Source: Paenibacillus pectinilyticus
GTDB lineage: Bacteria > Bacillota > Bacilli > Paenibacillales > NBRC-103111
Assembly: GCF_001700435.1 (NCBI RefSeq)
Contig: NZ_LYPC01000027.1
Span: forward strand, 380 to 64,379
Direction: 5' to 3'
Length of the DNA stretch: 64,000 nt
Both the position numbers and the translations under genes were made by a program. The notes under the pieces were generated by a model. That model was not told the DNA's origin. It was given only the letters and a program-made list of their open reading frames with translations, and did no database searches. This document shows positions 32,215-40,678 of this stretch, in pieces; the first letter of the stretch is position 1, and the number at the start of each line of letters is the position of its first letter.

Positions 32215-33279
32215 CTACATCCCAATATAACGGCTGTAAAGACTTTTGGCCTGAATTAAATCCTCTGTCCCTTGAATGAGAACACGACCTCCAGGGAATA
32301 GAATCATTTGAATATCAGCCGAGGCATGGAACTTAAGTAGAAAGCGATTCTTCTCGACCAGCCCAAGCGGCTTTAGCCGCTCTTCCCAGTAGTCTAAAGG
32401 CTGGGTGCTCGGAAGGATAGGATGAATTTGAACAGAATTTCGACCGCATAAGGACTGTATCGTATCGCTATCTAGATGAGCATCTAGGTAGTCGAACTGT
32501 TGATTCGCACAGGCGGGACAATCTGACTTCTTCGCACCAGCTACCCGGATAGATGAATTCTGATTGAACCATAAGTCCCATTGCTGCATGTTGAGATTAA
32601 GCTGTTCCGCAGCGCCAACTAGCAATTTGAGCGCTTCTGTAGCTTGGAATGAAGCGACAACATGAATAATGCCGCCAATCACCCCAGCCGTATCACACGT
32701 ATCCGTAGTGCCTGCGGCAGGGGCTTGTGTGAAAAGGCAGCGTAAACAAGGCGTTTGTCCTGGCAGGATGGTCAATGAAACACCTCTTGAAGCAACAGCG
32801 CCACCATAAATCCAAGGAATGCCCAGCTTGATGCTGATATCATTTAGTAAAAAGCGAACAGCGAAGTTATCCGTGCCATCCAAAATGAGATCCACATCAT
32901 GCAGCAATTGTTCAGCATTCGTAGCATTTAGATCACAGACATGAGGATCGACGACTACGGCTGAGTTCACCAATTGTAGACGTGCAGCCGCAGCAATTGC
33001 CTTAGGTACCGTACCTGCAGCATCTTCTTCATCGTAGAGCATTTGTCTCTGCAAATTACTTAGGTCAACGAAATCACGATCAATGATACGGACATATCCG
33101 ACCCCGGCGCGAACCATATGATTCGCAAGAACCGTGCCGAGTGCACCCATCCCAACAATTGCTACGCGACCTTCTCCAAGCTTTCGTTGACCGTCAAGGC
33201 CAATCGGGGAAAAGAGAACTTGTCTAGAATAACGAGCGTCAACTTCAGGGGTAGAATCTGTATGTACATGTGAGTTCAA
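32215..33279 (-). CDS. moeB: ThiF/MoeB-family adenylyltransferase, probable MoeB
   Basis: A 354-aa E1-like enzyme that adenylates the C-terminal Gly of a ubiquitin-like sulfur carrier. Motifs: VAIVGMGALGTVLANHMVRAGVG (nucleotide site), RIIDRDFVDLSNLQRQ, LILDGTDNFAVRFLLND and two zinc-type CxxC pairs (CLRC, CPAC). A ~90-residue C-terminal extension is present. Start codon is TTG with GGAG 10 nt before. Its place directly after the moaD-moaE fusion favours MoeB over ThiF. Confidence 0.85.
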   Translation of the reverse strand: MNSHVHTDSTPEVDARYSRQVLFSPIGLDGQRKLGEGRVAIVGMGALGTVLANHMVRAGVGYVRIIDRDFVDLSNLQRQMLYDEEDAAGTVPKAIAAAARLQLVNSAVVVDPHVCDLNATNAEQLLHDVDLILDGTDNFAVRFLLNDISIKLGIPWIYGGAVASRGVSLTILPGQTPCLRCLFTQAPAAGTTDTCDTAGVIGGIIHVVASFQATEALKLLVGAAEQLNLNMQQWDLWFNQNSSIRVAGAKKSDCPACANQQFDYLDAHLDSDTIQSLCGRNSVQIHPILPSTQPLDYWEERLKPLGLVEKNRFLLKFHASADIQMILFPGGRVLIQGTEDLIQAKSLYSRYIGM

Positions 33280-33304
33280 GCAGGATCATCTCCGATCAGA
33301 TAAA

Positions 33305-34006
33305 TTAGTCAGTTAAGGGTGCTTGGAGCGGGTTCCATGGGCCCGTTTGGCTGCCTTTCCATTCCGATCCGTCTTCCCAAATTTCTTTCTTCCAAATGGG
33401 TACAATTTGTTTCAAACGCTCAATCGCATAGCGACTCGCTTCATAACAATCCGCCCGATGCGGAGAAGAGACGGCGATGACAACGCTGGCCTCAGCAATC
33501 GCAACCTGACCTAGTCGGTGCGTGATGGCACAGAGGGTCCCTGGCCACTTGGCGTCGATTTCTTCGCCGATGGCTGCCATGGTTTTCAAGGCCATCGGCC
33601 GATAAGCTTCATATTCCAAAAGGACCGTTCGTTGCCCGAACGTCATTTCTCGGGTCGTGCCAATAAAAGCAAGGGAAGCCCCGTGATTCGGGTGGTTGAC
33701 CTTAGCCGTTACCGCTGCGATATCTATGGTTGAATCGGTAATTTCATATCGAACGGGCTGTCCGCCTGAAACAGGAGGAATAAGCGCAAGTTCATCCGAG
33801 GCGGAAACGGATTCCTGATCGCCGGCATAAGCTTGATTTTTGGCAAAAAAGCAGGTATATAACTGCTCGGAAGCGGTAGGATAGTCCGAAAGGATTCGTT
33901 CCTTCAATTGTGCGATTGTAATCGAATCTTGATCAACGGAAATCGTGAGAGTAGCCGTTCCAAAAAGATCGACAAGACCTGCGAAAAGTTGGATGTGTAA
34001 GTTCAA
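33305..34006 (-). CDS. MoaD-MoaE fusion, molybdopterin synthase
   Basis: A 233-aa protein. Residues 1-~82 are a MoaD ubiquitin-like domain ending in LALIPPVSGG, the exact place where free MoaD ends with its thiocarboxylated Gly-Gly. The remaining ~150 residues are MoaE: GASLAFIGTTREMTFGQRTVLLEYEAY, ITHRLGQVAIAEASVVIAVSSPHRADCYEASRYAIERLKQIVPIWKKEIWEDGSEW, including the active-site lysine region. Separate MoaD and MoaE normally convert cPMP to molybdopterin. The fusion must be cleaved after GG or use an added sulfur route. TTG start with AGGAGA upstream. Confidence 0.93.
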   Translation of the reverse strand: MNLHIQLFAGLVDLFGTATLTISVDQDSITIAQLKERILSDYPTASEQLYTCFFAKNQAYAGDQESVSASDELALIPPVSGGQPVRYEITDSTIDIAAVTAKVNHPNHGASLAFIGTTREMTFGQRTVLLEYEAYRPMALKTMAAIGEEIDAKWPGTLCAITHRLGQVAIAEASVVIAVSSPHRADCYEASRYAIERLKQIVPIWKKEIWEDGSEWKGSQTGPWNPLQAPLTD

Positions 34007-34068
34007 TGTGGTTCTCCTAGAGATAGATGTTAGAATCCCTTACAGCATATCATATTTTGCCCTGAAAA

Positions 34069-34077
34069 TGGTATAAT
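34069..34077 (+). promoter_or_regulatory. extended -10 promoter of the molybdopterin-binding-like gene
   Basis: TGGTATAAT is a perfect TATAAT with the TGn extension, 53 bp before the ATG at 34130; the -35 is poor, as usual for extended -10 promoters. Confidence 0.6.
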
Positions 34078-34129
34078 GGATAGGGACTATGGGGGAATAT
34101 GTCCATGGGGAATGGAAGGGGACGAACGC

Positions 34130-34600
34130 ATGACCACCAATTTATGTATACACGTGTCAGACATACATAGTACGACCGAAACGTTTACCGTTGATGAGAT
34201 GGTGGCTTTAGCCGAGCAGAAGTTGAATAGCCAGGATCGCGTGCCAGAGGTGCAAGGGGAAGCTTTTGATCTGAAAGGCTGGTATCGAAGTTGGAAAAAT
34301 ACGCATCATGTAGAAGAGAGAGAAGAACCGACGCATGTGAAAGTTGAAGCTGTGGACGAATTCCAAGCATTGATGCCTTGGTCTCAGGTGGAGCAAGCCC
34401 TTTTTCTATATGCACAGGAGGGACAACCGCTGAAGAAAGGCTATCCAATTCGGCTTTACGTACCTGATGGTAGCAGTGAATGCTTAAATGTGAAAAGTAT
34501 TGTAAAGATATGGTTCCTTCGGGACGCAAGCTTGGGGGAAGAAGCAACCTACGGGTTCAAAAACAAAGTTTCCCTGGAAGAGTTGAAAATCAAGAAATGA
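34130..34600 (+). CDS. small oxidoreductase-molybdopterin-binding-like protein
   Basis: A 156-aa cytoplasmic protein. EVQGEAFDLKGWYRSWKNTHH, FQALMPWSQVEQALFLYAQEGQPLKKGYPIRLYVPDGSSECLNVKSIVKIWF resembles the end of the sulfite-oxidase-type Mo-cofactor domain (PF00174: GxPL..G.PvRL.vP and svK). It is well short of that domain's usual ~170-residue core, and no catalytic Cys is visible in the expected context. It is divergent from moaDE-moeB, which supports a molybdopterin link. GGAAGGGG precedes the ATG. Could be a cofactor carrier or a degenerate enzyme. Confidence 0.6.
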   Translation: MTTNLCIHVSDIHSTTETFTVDEMVALAEQKLNSQDRVPEVQGEAFDLKGWYRSWKNTHHVEEREEPTHVKVEAVDEFQALMPWSQVEQALFLYAQEGQPLKKGYPIRLYVPDGSSECLNVKSIVKIWFLRDASLGEEATYGFKNKVSLEELKIKK

Positions 34601-34667
34601 GCAGGGATCAACCTGCATATTTATAGACATGCTTGGATCTGGTTGACTACGAAGAGAGGTGAGCGGG

Positions 34668-36122
34668 ATGTCTGACCCCTTGCAACGGTTAGTTATTTTA
34701 CATACGAATGATATTCATAGTCATTTTGAACAAATGCCCAAAATAAGTGCCTATTTCGATCGTGTTCGCCGTCACTGGCCGTCTAATCAGGTGTTAACAC
34801 TGGATATTGGCGACCATATGGATCGGATGTTTCCGGAAACAGAAGGTACAAATGCGATTGCCAATGTGGAAATCATGAATGCGACAGGCTATGATGCCAT
34901 GGTTCTGGGAAATAATGAGGGGTTAACGTTCACGCCGGACTGGTTAAGATCGGTCATGATGGAACATGCCCAATTTCCCATTATTGGCAGCAATATTACC
35001 GAAATCGCTACCCAAAAGACACCGGATTGGTTGGTGCCAAGCCTTATCCTGCATAAATCCGGTCTGCGCATCGGCTTGATCGGGGTTACAGCCGCGTATC
35101 AGGATTATTATGAGCTCTTGGGTTGGCATGTGATCGATCCGATGCAGGCTGTGAGCGAGCACATAAGCCTTCTAAGGCCACAAGTGGATATTCTGATTGT
35201 GATGTCCCATCTGGGCCTCAGGACCGATCAGCGGATGGCTGAGGAGCTGGAAGGCATCGATGTCATCCTAGGCGGACATACGCATCACTTACTTGAAGAG
35301 CCGCTGCTGCTCGGCGGCACCTATATTTGTGCGGCCGGCAAGTTCGGTCAGTACGCCGGCCACATTGAACTTGCATTCGACCCGGCGCAGCGCCGGATCG
35401 TCGAACTGAACGGCCGTGTCGTCCCGATGACGACCGATAGTGAAGAAGACAGCAGCGTGACCACGCTGCTGGAGCACTACCGCATCGCCAGCGCAGCGTC
35501 GCTGGCGGTGGAGGTGGCGCAGCTGCGGCAGCCGCTGCGCTTGGATTGGTACGGCGAATCCCCGCTCGGCAACTTGCTTGCCGCGGGGATCCGCCGCTGG
35601 ACCAGCGCCGAGATCGGGCTGGTCAATAGCGGGCAGCTCCTTCAGGGACTGAAGGAGGGCGGGCTGACCCGGGGCCGGCTGCTGGAAATCTGCCCCGGTC
35701 CGATCAACCCCTGCCGCATGCTGCTCAGCGGCGCGGATATTCGTCAAGCGCTCGAAGAGTCGCTGCTTGACGAATTCATGGAGAAGCCGATTCGCGGCTT
35801 CGGCTTCCGCGGGGAGGTGCTCGGCGTGCTCTGTGTGGACGGGATAACCGTCCAAGTCGACGCCACGCGCCCTCCGTATGAACGTATTCTCGCCGTTCAC
35901 GTAGGCGAGGCGGAGTTAGATCTGGAGCGTTCCTATCTCGTAGGGACGATCGATATGTTTACGTTCGGCTCCGGCTATTTATCGCTGAGCCGGGGGCAGC
36001 AGATCGTCTACATGCTGCCGGAATTTATCAGGGATGTCCTAGCCGATCAGCTGCAAGATGAGGCAGCCATAGCGGACAGTCACCAGGTTAGATTCGCAGG
36101 TATTGTCAGACCTAGTCGTTAG
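34668..36122 (+). CDS. yunD: cytoplasmic metallophosphoesterase/5'-nucleotidase (YunD-like)
   Basis: A 484-aa two-domain protein with a calcineurin-like metallophosphoesterase domain (LHTNDIHSHFEQMPK, TLDIGDHMDR, VLGNNEG, MSHLGLRTDQ, VILGGHTHH) and a C-terminal 5'-nucleotidase domain (SPLGNLLAAGIRRW, LVNSGQLLQGL). No signal peptide, unlike UshA, so it resembles Bacillus YunD. ATG 34668 follows GAGAGGTG. Bases ~35290-35720, the domain junction, are strikingly GC-rich compared with the gene ends. Likely acts on nucleotides or related phosphoesters inside the cell. Confidence 0.85.
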   Translation: MSDPLQRLVILHTNDIHSHFEQMPKISAYFDRVRRHWPSNQVLTLDIGDHMDRMFPETEGTNAIANVEIMNATGYDAMVLGNNEGLTFTPDWLRSVMMEHAQFPIIGSNITEIATQKTPDWLVPSLILHKSGLRIGLIGVTAAYQDYYELLGWHVIDPMQAVSEHISLLRPQVDILIVMSHLGLRTDQRMAEELEGIDVILGGHTHHLLEEPLLLGGTYICAAGKFGQYAGHIELAFDPAQRRIVELNGRVVPMTTDSEEDSSVTTLLEHYRIASAASLAVEVAQLRQPLRLDWYGESPLGNLLAAGIRRWTSAEIGLVNSGQLLQGLKEGGLTRGRLLEICPGPINPCRMLLSGADIRQALEESLLDEFMEKPIRGFGFRGEVLGVLCVDGITVQVDATRPPYERILAVHVGEAELDLERSYLVGTIDMFTFGSGYLSLSRGQQIVYMLPEFIRDVLADQLQDEAAIADSHQVRFAGIVRPSR

Positions 36123-36184
36123 CAGGTAGAATAGATAATTGGAACAAGTGTATCCTGCAATAACCATGTTAATAGGGGGCCATT

Positions 36185-36997
36185 ATGCATACGATTTTTG
36201 AAGCGATCATTATTGGGATCGTTGAAGGCTTGACGGAGTTTTTACCTGTATCATCAACTGGACATATGATTCTAGCGCAAAGTTTATTAAACACGCAAAA
36301 CGATGAAGTCATGAAAACCTTTGATTTCGTGATCCAATTAGGTGCGATTATGGCAGTCGTGATTATTTATTGGAAACGAATCCTCTCGTTGTTTGGGCTT
36401 GTGAAGCGGAAAAGTGAAAGCAGAGTGGGAAGAAAACTGAATTTGATCCACATTCTAATTGGGATCATTCCCGCTGGTGTGATTGGCGTTCTATTCAATG
36501 ATGTGGTAGATGAGAAGCTATTCAATACAACGACGGTACTGGTAGGGCTTGTGCTTGGCGGTATTCTCTTGATCATTGCGGAGAAGAAGAAGGAACAACC
36601 GAAGACGATGGTGCTGGATGATCTGACGTATCGTCAAGCCTTTGCCATTGGTCTATGGCAATTGATCTCCATTTGGCCTGGATTTTCTCGCTCTGGCTCC
36701 ACGATTGCTGGAGGGATGTTGTCGGGTGTATCCCGCGCAGCTTCGGCTGACTTTACATTCATCATGGCGATTCCGATTATGTTCGGAGCTTCAGGCGTGT
36801 ACTTTTTGAAAAATTACGATGCGCTGTCATCGAACGATTTAGCTTTTTTCATCGTAGGATTCCTTGTGGCTTTCGTTGTGGCTTTACTTGCAGTCGTTAC
36901 CTTCATCAAGCTTGTTCAGAAAATGAAATTAACGTATTTTGCATATTATCGTTTTGCAGTAGCGATTATTTTTGCGCTTTATATGTATTTGAAATAG
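36185..36997 (+). CDS. uppP: undecaprenyl-diphosphatase UppP/BacA
   Basis: A 270-aa, roughly eight-TM enzyme that dephosphorylates undecaprenyl diphosphate to recycle the lipid carrier for wall synthesis. Both active-site motifs are present: GIVEGLTEFLPVSSTGHMILA and IWPGFSRSGSTIAGGMLSGVSR. AGGGGG lies upstream of the ATG. Normal length; loss or excess is known to change bacitracin sensitivity in other species. Monocistronic, with its own terminator. Confidence 0.97.
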   Translation: MHTIFEAIIIGIVEGLTEFLPVSSTGHMILAQSLLNTQNDEVMKTFDFVIQLGAIMAVVIIYWKRILSLFGLVKRKSESRVGRKLNLIHILIGIIPAGVIGVLFNDVVDEKLFNTTTVLVGLVLGGILLIIAEKKKEQPKTMVLDDLTYRQAFAIGLWQLISIWPGFSRSGSTIAGGMLSGVSRAASADFTFIMAIPIMFGASGVYFLKNYDALSSNDLAFFIVGFLVAFVVALLAVVTFIKLVQKMKLTYFAYYRFAVAIIFALYMYLK

Positions 36998-37020
36998 AAA
37001 ATGGTGGAAAACTAGCGAAT

Positions 37021-37043
37021 CGCGTCGAAAGACGCGGTTTTTT
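37021..37043 (+). terminator. intrinsic terminator of uppP
   Basis: CGCGTC, a GAAA tetraloop, GACGCG and a T run form a compact terminator 23 nt after the stop. Confidence 0.9.
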
Positions 37044-37114
37044 ATGTTGAACTTTTTTGTGAAATCTATTACATTTAATTAGAACGTAATGCTCACCTAT
37101 GCGGGGGTCCTGAA

Positions 37115-38248
37115 ATGCTGTTTATGCCGATCAACATGTGTCATCCTGGAATGAGGCTGGCCAAGAATATATACAACGACGATGGTATGGTCCTTCTGGC
37201 CGTTAATGTTGAGCTTACACAGAGACTTATCGACCGCTTATTTAGTTATGGGATTGATTATATTTACATAGAAGATGCTAGAACAGATGATATTATTCAA
37301 GCCGATGTGATTCAAGATGAAACGAGATCACGAGCTGTTATTGAGATTCGAAATACCTTTAAGAAGGTCATGGAAGATTCCAATAAACGTGGGGCCGTTA
37401 ACTATTACGATATTGGACGTAATTTCCGTGATGTTATGAAAATGATTATTGACGATCTCAGCGCACATGAAGGTGCGATGGTGATGCTCAATAATATGAA
37501 TGTGAAAGATAATTATTTATTTCAGCATTCGGTGAATGTCAGTATTTATGCGATTATGCTAGGAATAAGCTATGGATATAGCCGTGAGAAGCTCGAAGCA
37601 TTGGGCCTTGGTGCGTTGCTGCATGATATTGGGAAAACGAAGGTGCCGTTAGGTATCCTGCGCAAGCCCTCGCAGTTAACGTCCGACGAGTTTAATGAGA
37701 TGAAGAATCATACAACTTATGGTTTTAATCTGTTGAAAGACGAACCCAATATCCCAATCTTATCCGCCCACTGTGCCTTACAGCATCATGAACGGATTAA
37801 TGGCAGTGGATATCCGCGCGGGATTCATGGGAATGAAATTAATGAGTTCGCGAGATGGATTGGCCTTGTCGATTCTTACGACGCCATGACGACAACACGT
37901 GTGTACCGGAGACCATTATTGCCGCATGAGGCGATGGAACAGCTGTTCGCGGGTTCAGGTACGATGTATGATCAAAGTCAGATCGCATTATTCCGTGACA
38001 AAATTGCCATTTATCCGTTGGGCATCACGGTGCGTTTGAATACAGGAGAATACGGAATTGTATCGAAATTGAATATGTCGGTGCCACACCGGCCGACGGT
38101 TCGCGTGCTTCAGAATGAGGGAGGCACTGTCTTAAAGGAACCGTATGAAATCGATCTTTCAACGAGGCTATCGATATTAATTTCCGAAATTGGGGAAATT
38201 AAGGTTAGCGATGTCGAGTTAGATGCCAATATGCCTACACTTCTATAG
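37115..38248 (+). CDS. HD-GYP domain phosphodiesterase
   Basis: A 377-aa cytoplasmic protein with the same design as the HD-GYP gene at 31119: a short N-terminal DUF3391-like segment (MCHPGMRLAKNIYNDDG), then HD-GYP with ALLHDIGKTKVPLGILRKPSQLT, NHTTYGFNLLKDE, ALQHHERINGSGYPRGIHGNEI and LVDSYDAMTTTRVYRR, followed by a beta-rich tail. ATG 37115 follows GCGGGGGT; ATG 37124 is an alternative. Likely a cyclic-dinucleotide hydrolase. Confidence 0.92.
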   Translation: MLFMPINMCHPGMRLAKNIYNDDGMVLLAVNVELTQRLIDRLFSYGIDYIYIEDARTDDIIQADVIQDETRSRAVIEIRNTFKKVMEDSNKRGAVNYYDIGRNFRDVMKMIIDDLSAHEGAMVMLNNMNVKDNYLFQHSVNVSIYAIMLGISYGYSREKLEALGLGALLHDIGKTKVPLGILRKPSQLTSDEFNEMKNHTTYGFNLLKDEPNIPILSAHCALQHHERINGSGYPRGIHGNEINEFARWIGLVDSYDAMTTTRVYRRPLLPHEAMEQLFAGSGTMYDQSQIALFRDKIAIYPLGITVRLNTGEYGIVSKLNMSVPHRPTVRVLQNEGGTVLKEPYEIDLSTRLSILISEIGEIKVSDVELDANMPTLL

Positions 38249-38274
38249 ACCACACACATAGCAGCTAGAGGATG

Positions 38275-38301
38275 AAGAACCTGGGAAACCAGGTTCTTTT
38301 T
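38275..38301 (+). terminator. intrinsic terminator after the second HD-GYP gene
   Basis: AAGAACCTG pairs with CAGGTTCTT around a short loop, followed by TTTT. It sits 10 nt before the MMPL ribosome binding site, so read-through or a separate promoter is needed for that gene. Confidence 0.85.
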
Positions 38302-38322
38302 GTAGATAAAGGAGGAGCTACG

Positions 38323-40548
38323 ATGCGGGAATCAACAAGTAAAGGCAAGTTCTGGCGGTGGGGCTATGCCATGTTTCGGTTTCGTTGGCTGGTCTTGGCC
38401 ATCGGTATTATTCTCATGCTTAGTTTTGCTGTTTTTGCACAAAAAACGCCAGGCATACTGAAAGACAATGGATTTACCCCTAAGGGCAGCGAGTCTGATC
38501 TCGGTTTGATTCAGATGCATGATGACCTTGGCGTGGTACGAACGCAGCTGAACATTGTGTATACGGGAATGAACGGTCTCAATTTAACAGGGAAAGATCA
38601 ACAGCAAGTGATTATGGATTCACTAGGTGAGCTCAGAAAACTTCCCTATGTAGAAAGTGTGAAGTTCATAACCGCTGCGCGAAACGAAGGTCATACGGAC
38701 GTGCAAGGTGTTACCGTTTCGCTCAAGTTAGATACGGATCCCGCGTTAGAGAAATATCCGGAACTCAAGGCGCTTGTACATGCACCTGCAAATATGAAAG
38801 TTTACGTGACGGGTGGACCGGCGATTCTATACGATATGCAAGAAGCAAGCAAGCATGATATTGCCAAATCCGAGGCGATTGGCTTGCCGATTGCCCTCAT
38901 TGTCCTTTTGTTTGTTTTTGGCACGTTCGTGGCTGCGTTGCTCCCGATGATTGTTGGCATCATGAGTGTCACATTGACGCTCGGAGTCACTTATTTTATC
39001 GCACAGCATCAATCCTTATCGAACTTTTTACCCAATATGGTTACCATGCTCGGGCTTGCCGTCGGTATTGATTATGCGCTATTCCTGGTGAGCCGTTTCC
39101 GTGAAGAGCTGAAGGTACAAGGAAGTGTGGCCGAGGCTGTTGCGATGACCTGTCAGACCGCAGGAAAGTCGATTTTCTTCTCGGGTATTGCTGTCCTTAT
39201 CGGTCTGTTGGGGATGCTCTTTGTGGATCTGACGTTCTTCCGTTCGTTATGTCTTGGCGGCGTGATCGTTGTATCTATTTCCGTTGTTGTGGCGAATACA
39301 GTGTTATTAGCTCTACTGGGTGCACTAGGTCATCGAATCAACTCCTTGCAGGTTGTACCCAAACGGTTCCGTAAGCAGAAAACCTCCATGTTCTGGGAAA
39401 AGGTCGCTTATGCAGTTATGAAACGTCCCGTCCTGCTGGTTGTTCTTGTAGGGGGTGCTTTAATTTATACAATGACACCCATCGGTCAAATGAAGTTAGG
39501 TGTACCGAATGCAGAGGTACTTCCTCCGAGCTATGAATCCCGCTATGGCGCTGAGCTGCTCAAAACAGCTTATGATCCTAGGGTGATGGGACCCATTCAA
39601 ATCGTCGTACATACGGACGAAGAGGTATGGTCAGCTGCCTCTATAGCCCAAATTCATGCCTATAGTGATAAGGTCAAAGCAGTTGCTGGTGTGAAGGAAA
39701 TTCAAAGCTATCTGAGCGCCTTAGGCACACATACAGATGCAGAGCTAACTGGCATGTTCAGCAGCGCCGATGTTAAAAAGCAGCTCGAGGATTCGCAAAT
39801 CGCAAAGGGACATACCGCCTTGCTAATCGTTGTTCCGGAGAAGGACACGGATGATCCCGCGACGGATACCCTTGTTAGAGACCTTCGCAAGCTGAGTCAA
39901 GATGGGGTAAAGACGGCTGTTACCGGTGGTCCTGCCTATCGGTTGGACATTATAGATCGTATTCAAAATGAGATACCAGGCGTCTTAATTTTTGTCATGG
40001 GAATTACCTATTTGGTATTGCTATTTGCTTTCAGATCAGTCATTCTCCCGCTCAAAGCCGTGCTCATGAATATGTTGAGCCTGGGGGCAAGCTTAGGGGT
40101 TGTAGTTCTCGTCTTTCAACATGGCTACATGGCGGATATGCTGCATATCACTTCTATTGGATATGTGAGTGCGACGCTGCCAGTTATTATTTTCTGTGTC
40201 GTATTTGGGATTTCTATGGATTATGAGGTGTTTCTCATCTCACGGATCATGGAAGAATATGAAGCGAGTGGCGATAACGATCGAAGTACGGCTGAAGGAT
40301 TGAAAAAAACGGGTAGTTTAATTACAAGCGCAGCTTTCATTCTTGTTGTTGTTGTGGGATCGTTTATATTTACGGATATTGAAATTATGAAGGCGCTAGG
40401 TCTAGGATTGGGTTTAGCTGTCTTAATAGATGCGACAATTGTGCGCGTCATGCTTGTTCCCGCACTGATGAAGCTGCTTGGCGATGCCAACTGGTGGGCA
40501 CCCAAGTGGCTGCGTGTTAAGCCGCAAACGAAAGTAGATAAGTCGTAG
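38323..40548 (+). CDS. MMPL/RND-family membrane transporter
   Basis: A 741-aa protein with the MmpL layout: TM1 near residue 22-40, extracytoplasmic domain 1, a TM bundle of five or six segments (about 180-350; motif LAVGIDYALFLVSRFREEL), a second extracytoplasmic domain, and a second TM bundle (VFGISMDYEVFLISRIMEEY). The duplicated GIDYAL / SMDYEV motifs hold the proton-relay Asp and Tyr. ATG 38323 has GGAGGAG; the frame extends upstream into the terminator. Substrate unknown; lipids or hydrophobic compounds in relatives. Confidence 0.92.
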   Translation: MRESTSKGKFWRWGYAMFRFRWLVLAIGIILMLSFAVFAQKTPGILKDNGFTPKGSESDLGLIQMHDDLGVVRTQLNIVYTGMNGLNLTGKDQQQVIMDSLGELRKLPYVESVKFITAARNEGHTDVQGVTVSLKLDTDPALEKYPELKALVHAPANMKVYVTGGPAILYDMQEASKHDIAKSEAIGLPIALIVLLFVFGTFVAALLPMIVGIMSVTLTLGVTYFIAQHQSLSNFLPNMVTMLGLAVGIDYALFLVSRFREELKVQGSVAEAVAMTCQTAGKSIFFSGIAVLIGLLGMLFVDLTFFRSLCLGGVIVVSISVVVANTVLLALLGALGHRINSLQVVPKRFRKQKTSMFWEKVAYAVMKRPVLLVVLVGGALIYTMTPIGQMKLGVPNAEVLPPSYESRYGAELLKTAYDPRVMGPIQIVVHTDEEVWSAASIAQIHAYSDKVKAVAGVKEIQSYLSALGTHTDAELTGMFSSADVKKQLEDSQIAKGHTALLIVVPEKDTDDPATDTLVRDLRKLSQDGVKTAVTGGPAYRLDIIDRIQNEIPGVLIFVMGITYLVLLFAFRSVILPLKAVLMNMLSLGASLGVVVLVFQHGYMADMLHITSIGYVSATLPVIIFCVVFGISMDYEVFLISRIMEEYEASGDNDRSTAEGLKKTGSLITSAAFILVVVVGSFIFTDIEIMKALGLGLGLAVLIDATIVRVMLVPALMKLLGDANWWAPKWLRVKPQTKVDKS

Positions 40549-40556
40549 GGATAGAG

Positions 40557-40583
40557 CCGCATTTCCTGCGGATGTTTCCTTTT
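40557..40583 (+). terminator. weak terminator-like hairpin after the MMPL gene
   Basis: CCGCA and TGCGG form a 5-bp stem with a 5-nt loop; a T run (TTTCCTTTTTT) follows after a few bases. Confidence 0.4.
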
Positions 40584-40678
40584 TTGTGAATCATAAGTTA
40601 CAATAAAGGGCATAGGTATAGGCATAAAAGGTAGTCAAACGTTGTTGAATAGGAAATGATAGGTCAGGTGTAAACAGC

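Noticed and set aside
35289-35900. 203-aa minus-strand ORF
   Set aside because: It is the antisense shadow of the GC-rich middle of the YunD-like gene; long open antisense frames are expected at such GC.
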